Shown here one piece after another: positions 57,143 through 64,000 of a DNA stretch of 64,000 bases. Below the pieces are notes generated by a model. It was not told the DNA's origin and did no database searches. It worked only from the letters and a program-made list of their open reading frames with translations. Each line of letters begins with the position of its first letter. The first letter of the stretch is position 1. Made by a program: the position numbers and the translations under genes. The DNA comes from Mactra quadrangularis (lineage: Eukaryota > Mollusca > Bivalvia > Venerida > Mactridae), in NCBI GenBank assembly GCA_025267735.1, contig CM046301.1, positions 64,871,872 to 64,935,871 of the forward strand, read 5' to 3'.

Positions 57143-57715
57143 TTTTTACTTTATCAGTAGACTGGCATAAATCAACATGCAAAACACCATGCCATCCAAA
57201 TTTACAAGATTTCGACTATTCATAATACGATCTTTTAAACTTTTTCAATACGAACGAAACCATTCTAATACATAAGACGATTTAATTAAACATCTCTTCT
57301 AAAATGCGCACAACTCATCGTGCAAATCGATTAGGCTCTGCCCGAGAAATAGTTTTTCAGGTGTCTGAAAGCAGTTCTGAAACAATTGACCATGTCATAC
57401 CAGATTATCTGTTTGAATTGCTATTAATATACTACCGGAACTATTTGTGGATGCCGTGCTAACAGATGGATAGAGGCTGAAATTATGGAAGTGGACTAAT
57501 AGGTCTTGACAAAAATCGATAAAGAAAATGTACAACAATGCTTGTGTTTTACATATTTATTTAAAAATACAACAATAAGCCGTTTCCCTAGGATAGAAAC
57601 AAAACAACATAAATTTAGCAGACATGCATTCAGAGTAAAATGTACATTAGTCCCCCAACCAAACAATGTTTGTCACAATTTTAACGTACAATAAAAGAAA
57701 TACATTATTACAATA

Positions 57716-57865
57716 AAATTTTTAAAAACCAGACCCTCTGAAAACCGGAATCCTTTGAAAACCGGACGATTTTAAAGCCCCATATTTTCTCTATTAAATG
57801 CATTGAAAATATCCTCTGAAAACCGGAAACTCTAAATTCCGAATACCGGACCTTTTGCCATGGCT
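57716..57865. repeat. CTCTGAAAACCGGA-type repeat, Tigger-like
   Basis: CCTCTGAAAACCGGAA, CTTTGAAAACCGGACG and a third CCTCTGAAAACCGGAA recur within 130 bases, followed by CCGAATACCGGACC. The motif recalls pogo/Tigger termini, but opposite ends were not defined. Confidence 0.35.
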
Positions 57866-57940
57866 TCTACATGTAATGTACAATGAGGTGATCATTAAGT
57901 AATGGTCAACTGTCTATTAACAAAATAAGATTTCCATCAA

Positions 57941-58345
57941 TTATAATTGCTTCGTAGCGTTTCTATGAATAGTAACAATATTGCGTCCCTTTTATAATTG
58001 CTTCGTAACGTTTCTATTAATAGTAATAATATGGCGTCTCTTTTATAATTGCTTCGTAACGTTTCTATGAATAGTTATAATATGGCGTCCCCTTATAATA
58101 GCTTCGTAACGTTTCTATTAATAGTAATAATATGGCGTCCCTTTTATAATTGCTTCGTAACGTTTCTATTAATAGTAATAATATGGCTACTCTTTTATGA
58201 TTGCTTCGTAACGTTACTATACATAGTAACAATATGGCGTCTCCTTTATAACTGCTTCGTAGAGTTACTATAAATAGTACCAATAAGGCGTCCCTTTATA
58301 ATTGCTTCGTAGCGTTACTATAAATAGTAACAATATGGCGTCCTT
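57941..58345. repeat. 51-bp minisatellite, about 8 units
   Basis: Units TTATAATTGCTTCGTAACGT, TTCTATTAATAGTAATAATA, TGGCGTCCCTT repeat with exact 51-base spacing at 57941, 57992 and 58043, and decay slowly. The period is a multiple of three, so frames stay open on both strands as a by-product. Confidence 0.9.
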
Positions 58346-58349
58346 ACAT

Positions 58350-60100
58350 TTCTTTACGAGAAGACAAATCTTCACCACTCAGGAGTATCCATAAACCAAA
58401 AATATCTTTCTGTTTGACAAACATACACAAATTAAGTTTCCAGACAGACAAATATTTTGTCGACTGACACATTGTAGATATGTGTGCTACGATACAAAGA
58501 AATACATTCGGAACTCCTCAACAATTTTTCATGCAAACATACAATGTAATTAGAAAATAGCCGTGGTGTTCCGAATGTATGGACCTTATAGAAAATTCAA
58601 AAGTGTAAACTACAATCAAGAATCTCTGAATTCTGAACAATATTTACAGTCCACTTTTAGGCATTCTTTTAGTTACATAAACGTCTGCAAAATTGAAAAT
58701 GAATAGGCATATATAAATCTTTACTTTTGTTTTTGATACTAAACAACATACAAATTAAACAAGGAATGTATCATATTACGTGAAAAATAATTATGCTAAC
58801 TTACAATTGTACATTTTTTAAAATACTAGTATATCGATTAGCTCATTAGTTCTGTTCTGTTCTGTTCTGTTCTGATAAATATTTTTTGCCTTTTCTAGAT
58901 TTTCAAATTGGCCATCTATTTTATTATGAGTTTAAACATTGCAGGTATTGAATCACAACTGCCAGTACTATAGGATTTATAACTATGAAATTCGATCTTA
59001 AATTCAGTTCATGTGGCAAAATTAATTATTCTCTTCTTACCAATAAATGGAATAATAAACTATGAACATGAATTTTGTACATGATCCGTACGTAGATCTA
59101 ATGACAAAATAAAAATACACAAGGCCTAAAAATGAGTGAACTGTCGATATGACATTGTTTTGGACATAAGAGATTATATAGAGAATATAGCTAATTTCAT
59201 GTTATATGCGACACACTAAATAATTTGTTATTTAAAGTTGATCAGATGTCTCAAGCTATATTGCATCACGAGGCTAATGGGCGGAAATAAAAAGAGTAAG
59301 TACATTCAATGAGACAATGCCAAGAGTATTGAGATGAAGTTAGGTTGAAACAATTAATGACAAACACCAAGATAAGATGAGATTGTCTCGGGCAAACTAA
59401 CTGAGGACCACTTGAAGATGTCAGAACGATAATCATTGCTGGGCTGCGTTCAGCAACTTGCAACGGTAGATTACGGTAGCTCTCGCCGCCAACAATCTTT
59501 TAAGAGAACTATTCTTTGAAAGTAGTGGTACCTGCTAACCCTTTCATTCATATATAGTAATTCGGCAAGCTTTTATATTTAACGCATATATCCACAATGT
59601 TAGATATAAGATTCACAATGACTTCGAAATAGTTAGAAAATTGTAGCTCGTGAAAGCGGTTGACAAACCGCTCAGTTAACTTCTGTTACTCAACGATTTT
59701 GTATACCACGCATGTGTTGAACGTAGTCCTGAAATAATTTGTCTTAAGATATATTCTAATGGAAAGTTTGTTTCAACTCTCAATTCCTTTGTGTTTTGAA
59801 CCTAGCACAGCCAGACTTTTTCAGTCTGAGTCAATTAATTCCATATATGCTTCACCATTTTTTAGAATAGAAGAATGTCTACTCTTCGACGTTCATGTTA
59901 GGTACTAGTACACCAATTCTGTTTTTCCCACAACCAAATGAACATTAAGTATTTTTTCGAATTAAGAGCATTTCATGCAAATCATTAAGAAAAAGAACGG
60001 TTGGCAGTATTCGGAACACCTCGACCATTCACAGAATGAATAACAGTGAATTGTGTAATGAATTGCCGAGCAGTTCCAAATAGGCTGATAGTGGACATTG
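58350..60100. other. Intergenic / KMO 3' flank, no gene seen
   Basis: Only an AT-rich sequence with a TTCTG pentamer run (58851-58875) is seen. The KMO 3' UTR must lie in the right-hand part, but several minus-strand AATAAA-like signals make its end uncertain. Confidence 0.4.
58851..58875 (+). repeat. TTCTG pentamer array
   Basis: Four to five copies of TTCTG (GTTCTGTTCTGTTCTGTTCT), the reverse complement of the AACAG arrays elsewhere in the window. Confidence 0.6.
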
Positions 60101-60102
60101 GT

Positions 60103-63024
60103 CTATATCCATGAAGGTCGGACTTTCTCCATAATATCTTGAACTTTTTCTACTAAAGGAGTATATAAATCTAGGGTATTTTTATAGATGAAGTAACCAG
60201 CAACAGCTAATGTTGGAATTCCAATATACACAGTTCTTTGAATCACCTGAAATAGGTTGCAAACTCATGTTACATATAAGATATCTCACAAGGTGTTTTA
60301 CCAAAAGACAAACTCCCCACAGCGGTTATTTTCCTTTACTGAATGAATAACAGTAAAGTACAGACGTGATGTAATTGCCGTAAGGTGTTGGCCAAAATTA
60401 ACTTCTTGTCTTTTTCATGGTGCATTAGGTCGCTCTTTGGCAACTGTTCCGTCTTATCGCGTCTGTCAGTCAATTACATGGATTTACCTTTAAAACTTTT
60501 AATGTTATTTACTACATGTATACATGAGTAATTTGAATAATTGAGAAGTCAATAGCGATTTTTCTCGTAATTCCTAATATTCAAAACAGACTATATTTCA
60601 AATTTAAAAGTATGATATATACCTTATCTTGCCATGCTTTGTTAGCAATGCATTCATGATACCTTGTCCTAGAAAATGACACCTGAAACACAAAGTATAG
60701 TATACACTTATTTATTCTAACAGGAAAGTGAAACAAACTTAAGTAATTACAGGTTAGAATAACCGCACCCGAGTCAGCTTCCTTGTTCCTAGTACTGAGC
60801 TAGTTAGAGAAAGTTACTTGTTCAAGGAAACAACGAGTAAGGTTTATGGTACGGTTTGAACCAAGCGGAGTTGGCTGTACATTAATAGCCAGTCGAACGA
60901 CGTAACCATTTGGCCATGTTCTCCTCTTGATCCAATAATAACACCTAATAAAGTTATATATCCAATTAACAATATATACATCTTGTGATCTTGATAATAA
61001 TGGACACCCAAGGACATGTACAATGTGTAATCAAATGTAATTATAGTACTTAGAATTTCTCATGGTGATGGAGACTGAAAGTGTAATATGTTGTTATATT
61101 GAATATCAGACATAATCTGTGAAGAGAAAAGTGGGTTTCAGACTTCATTTTCCCTCAGGTTTCATTCATAAAAGCCGTTCTTAAATTTGGGATGCAACAC
61201 AGTCGGGGTATAAATATAACATGAAAGTACATGTGTAATGAAGTTCAGGTGAAGTTTTTGACCATGAATAGAAAAAACCCATAGTATATCCGGACAAAAA
61301 TTCACCAATTAAATAACTTAAGTATAAGAAGCATTCGTTGTTGCAACATGAAATGCTGAAAACAAAGGTTCCATGATGCTACACACAGGCGACCGGCACG
61401 GTCACGAAGCAAAAACACGCACTATAAATGTATATATAGTGTTTTTACCTCAAGACCGTGCCGGTCGCCTGTGATGCTACATCTACAGTTCTAACTGTGT
61501 ACTTATGTCCATTCTCATATACATCAAAAGGTTATCAAGATTTTCATGAGGCACAATATTGATAACCTCAGGGTACGAGAATTATTTAACTTTTATGAGA
61601 CACTGGTGCACTATAGAAAATTTCTTTGAATCAACCGTACAATCAAGATTTTATTTCTGTGCATTAACTCTACTCTATGGATTATGCATAAAGGTTATCT
61701 ATCGGAAATAAAGCACTGTGATACACCAAGAATAATTCCAATATCTTTCGTAAATTTCTAATAAATAGTTAATGAACTTTCGATTAAATCTGAGATATTT
61801 TGGATCATTTGGAATCACTTGATTGTCTGGAAGTAATCCTAGATGAACGTGCAGTGGATACTGAATGCGTAACAATCTCGTTGTCAGTTTAATAAATAAA
61901 TGTGTACTAAATAATTGATGCACTAATTATTTCAACTTACAATAAGTATAAGGCTTAAATAATGGCGTACGCAATGCAAGTAAGGTTTTACATACAAACA
62001 ACAAGGTTATTGAAGTATAATGTTATATGTGTGTTCAATGCATTAAAATATTAACAAATGCGTTAAAATCCAAAGGCTTGAGTCCACAATAATTTGCGAG
62101 AAATGGGATGCAGATGGTGTCTCCAATCTTAAATTAATCGTCATGGACCTGCAATCCAAATGAAATCAAATTACATATCAATGGACAGTGATTTTTTTAC
62201 CTCTGCATCCTGAGTCCAGGACTCATTGAATTTGCTGTGGATGCAAAGTTTCAAATAATGTGCATCTTTTGGATGCATACTTTTTCTGAGTATGGAGTCC
62301 TGTCTGACAGGAATTTGGTAATGCATGTAAATACCAAATTGTGTTCAAGTTATGTCAATCATATTCTACGTCTGCAAATCGTCTACAGATAGAAATAATA
62401 ATGTGCTTTACTATAGATAAGCATAAGAATATTAAGGAAAATGAAGTTTTGATTAATCTCAAACTAAATTAATGGAAATAAACTTATTAAATTTATTTGA
62501 CAGTTTTGAATAATATCAGTATCAGAAGCATTGTAATTAATGTAGAAATCAAATTCATTTTTTCTTCATTCCATTGTTAATATACCTTTCATATCACTAA
62601 AGCAATATTAAGCCTTGTAACTTGGATTAGTTTTGGGACTCATAGATTTATAGCCCAGCAAGTCCTAGGACCCACACTGATGAGTTTGTAAAAAAATCAC
62701 TGAATGGATCTGCACATTTTAGTATGTATCTTTATTTACACAAATAATTTAGATAGAACATTTTGGGCTGAGCCATCGATAAGCATTCTTCGTGAATGGA
62801 CAAGGGTAATGAACACAAGTTAGAATAAGACGACGTATTAACAATCATAGACGACCGGCACGTTCCAAGTAAAAACACTATATTCAGTGTCTTTGTCGCT
62901 CGCCTTTATCATTCAGTCTTACCATTGTATATAGCGGCATCCAGGTGTTAGGAAACAACCAATACAGAAAGTTGTCAACCTTTTTCCTCAGTAAAAATAA
63001 ACGTGAGTTGACTGACTGCCTCAT
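60103..63024 (-). CDS. KMO: Kynurenine 3-monooxygenase, last three exons (partial)
   Basis: Exons on the minus strand: 63024-62923 (34 codons), 60682-60623 (20 codons), 60246-60103 (47 codons plus TAG). All have AG/GT borders and phase-0 joins. The joined C-terminus reads MRQSVNSRLFLLRKK, VDNFLYWLFPNTWMPLYTM, VSFSRTRYHECIANKAWQDK, VIQRTVYIGIPTLAVAGYF and onward to KVRPSWI. This follows the KMO C-terminal signature (MR..VNS, FLh...P.t.iPLYTMVtFSR.RYHE). The last exon supplies a hydrophobic membrane anchor. Family knowledge: KMO is an FAD/NADPH monooxygenase of the mitochondrial outer membrane that converts kynurenine to 3-hydroxykynurenine in tryptophan breakdown, the route to ommochrome pigments in many invertebrates. 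The FAD-binding N-terminus and catalytic core are not in the window, and 63030-64000 shows no further exon that I can identify. Confidence 0.85.
60750..60926 (-). mobile_element. tRNA-Leu/Ser-like SINE, family 2 (KMO intron)
   Basis: On the minus strand CATGGCCAAATGGTTACGTC (A box) and CTTGGTTCAAACCGTACC (B box) are followed by CTCGTTGTTTCCTTGAACAA and AGCTCAGTACTAGGAACAAG. It lies in the intron between the two exons at 60623-60682 and 62923-63024, in sense orientation to KMO. Confidence 0.7.
61383..61472. mobile_element. 90-bp palindromic MITE with 8-bp target duplication
   Basis: ACACAGGCGACCGGCACGGT and GACCGTGCCGGTCGCCTGT are inverted ends around AAAAACAC...GTGTTTTT. GATGCTAC flanks both sides (61375-61382 and 61473-61480). 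An 8-bp duplication suggests hAT-class mobilisation. Relatives lie at 62848-62906 and, as a half copy, at 40091-40130. Confidence 0.75.
61511..61582. mobile_element. Short palindromic MITE, ATTCTCGTACCC family
   Basis: ATTCTCATATACATCAAAAG with GTTATCAAGATTTTC is mirrored by TTGATAACCTCAGGGTACGA, GAAT. It lies in a KMO intron about 40 bases from the 61383-61472 element. Confidence 0.5.
62848..62906. mobile_element. Decayed GCGACCGGCACG MITE beside a KMO splice site
   Basis: AGACGACCGGCACGTTCCAA, AAAAACACTATA and GTGTCTTTGTCGCTCGCCT form an eroded copy of the 61383-61472 element. It ends about 10 bases from the GTAAGA donor of the KMO exon at 62923-63024. Confidence 0.5.
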
Positions 63025-63029
63025 CTGAA

Positions 63030-64000
63030 ATGTAATACATTCAATAGATATTTAAGCGAATCATTCCTTGATTTTTTTCGTAGGTATAACTTACGGTTAA
63101 ATTCCCTTGAAATGACCACATAACCACGGTGGCAATACCACGTGACTATGACATCACAACTGCTATGGTTTCAAGAAAAGAAACAGTTAAAATCCGCCTC
63201 GACTCAGAGTTTTAAAGAGCTGTAAGTATTTTAAATCTTGTCAAATTTACAAGATACATACACGAGGCTAAGGAGAAAAGTGTTTCATATTTGCTGCGCA
63301 TCACCACCGTGATGACAATTCTCTGGAAACTAATTGTTCATTTCAGTTCATTGTTTTACCAAGTCATAATTTGAAATGATATTAACTAATGTTTTTAATA
63401 TTGAAAAATATTTTTTCCCTTTTTTCATACTAAAAGTATTCCTAAAACACCTTTTGAAACAGAATGTTCTACTTTCGGTTTCGATCTACTTTCACTTTGA
63501 AATGCAATAAATAACACAAAAATATTTTGAGTGACATGTTTGGTTATTAGAAAGTTCTTTCTTCACCAGAGGCTTTTTGAAATAATATAAAAATGCATTT
63601 GTATCAAACAAATGTCAATTACTTTCCATGGACAGAGTTACTTTGATATAGAAGCTCTAATCAATATCTCACCGGTTTTAAGTACATTTATGACTAACAC
63701 TGACTTTCTCACAGTAACTTTCAGACGATAAAGGATACATTGGGAATAATCAACCACAATAAAACTCTCTTATATCACCGGAAGTCAACATTTAATGGTC
63801 AATTCTTGTAATTATGAGTGTCATTAGCTTCTAGATTAGCAGAGAAAATGGATTATGAACGAAATCTAATGCCAGTAATGGAAAGTGTGACGTCATAAGG
63901 TGGGAATGTTTCATTGTGGGTACTCTTGTGGCAGGATAAGCAAGTAGATGGTCAAATATGTCCAGACGTGACAAATTTGTTCCCGATTGTTAATACCATC
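63030..64000. other. KMO intron or upstream region, no exon identified
   Basis: AT-rich sequence. None of the expected KMO segments (FAD-binding GXGXXG, the GQGMN region) is seen on the minus strand, so preceding exons should lie beyond the right edge. Confidence 0.4.

Noticed and set aside
53803..58345. Regular repeats resembling a CRISPR array
   Set aside because: Units at 53803 and 57941 are continuous tandem repeats with no unique spacers, in a eukaryotic genome.
61699..61923. 74-codon minus-strand frame in a KMO intron (LHVHLGLLPDNQVIPND)
   Set aside because: Considered as an alternative KMO exon, but it has no matching splice sites and no similarity to KMO, and the flanking exons join in frame without it.

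Overview
The window is AT-rich eukaryotic nuclear DNA. Genes are split by GT-AG introns and sit in a dense field of small DNA transposons, SINEs, LINE remnants, minisatellites and one LTR element. The proteins and the repeat style (tRNA-derived SINEs ending in TTAAACCCA, elements beginning TATACCCCCGC, many short palindromic MITEs) suggest a lophotrochozoan, most likely a mollusc. The species assignment is inference. There is no CRISPR array or operon, and I see no convincing intact tRNA or rRNA gene.

Three genes were assembled by joining exons by eye and recognised by family motifs. (1) UBXN1, plus strand, 8905-24228: 11 coding exons, 338 codons, with a UBA domain, a C2H2-like finger, a charged coiled coil and a UBX domain. 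(2) A ZDHHC24-like S-acyltransferase, minus strand, 39685-37827: two exons, 306 codons, with VHHC where DHHC is expected. (3) The last three exons of kynurenine 3-monooxygenase (KMO), minus strand, 63024-60103; the rest of the gene should lie beyond the right edge. A fourth coding region at 50775-51104 encodes an unrecognised 109-residue tail-anchored protein. A few short open stretches (7163, 9058, 46340, 53009) are offered only as weak candidates.

Layout: 1-8900 is gene-free and holds palindromic MITEs, a SINE and a LINE remnant. 8900-24600 is UBXN1, whose introns carry a three-layer nest of inverted-repeat elements (intron 1), a 2.9 kb hAT-like element (intron 5) and a TA-flanked element with a transposase HTH remnant plus a protein-like insert (intron 9). 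24600-37800 is intergenic. Its main feature is a 4.18 kb LTR element with two apparently identical 440 bp LTRs, 4 bp target duplications and no coding capacity, nested inside an older TA-flanked MITE. 39700-50700 holds a hAT-like element, an unusual GC-rich multi-hairpin element (42351-42897) and more MITEs. 51100-60000 is mostly tandem repeats and SINEs, and 60100-64000 is the 3' part of KMO.

The genes have unrelated cellular roles (p97/ubiquitin adaptor, protein lipidation, tryptophan catabolism), and nothing suggests they work together. The most unusual content is in the mobile DNA and in the altered active-site motif of the acyltransferase.
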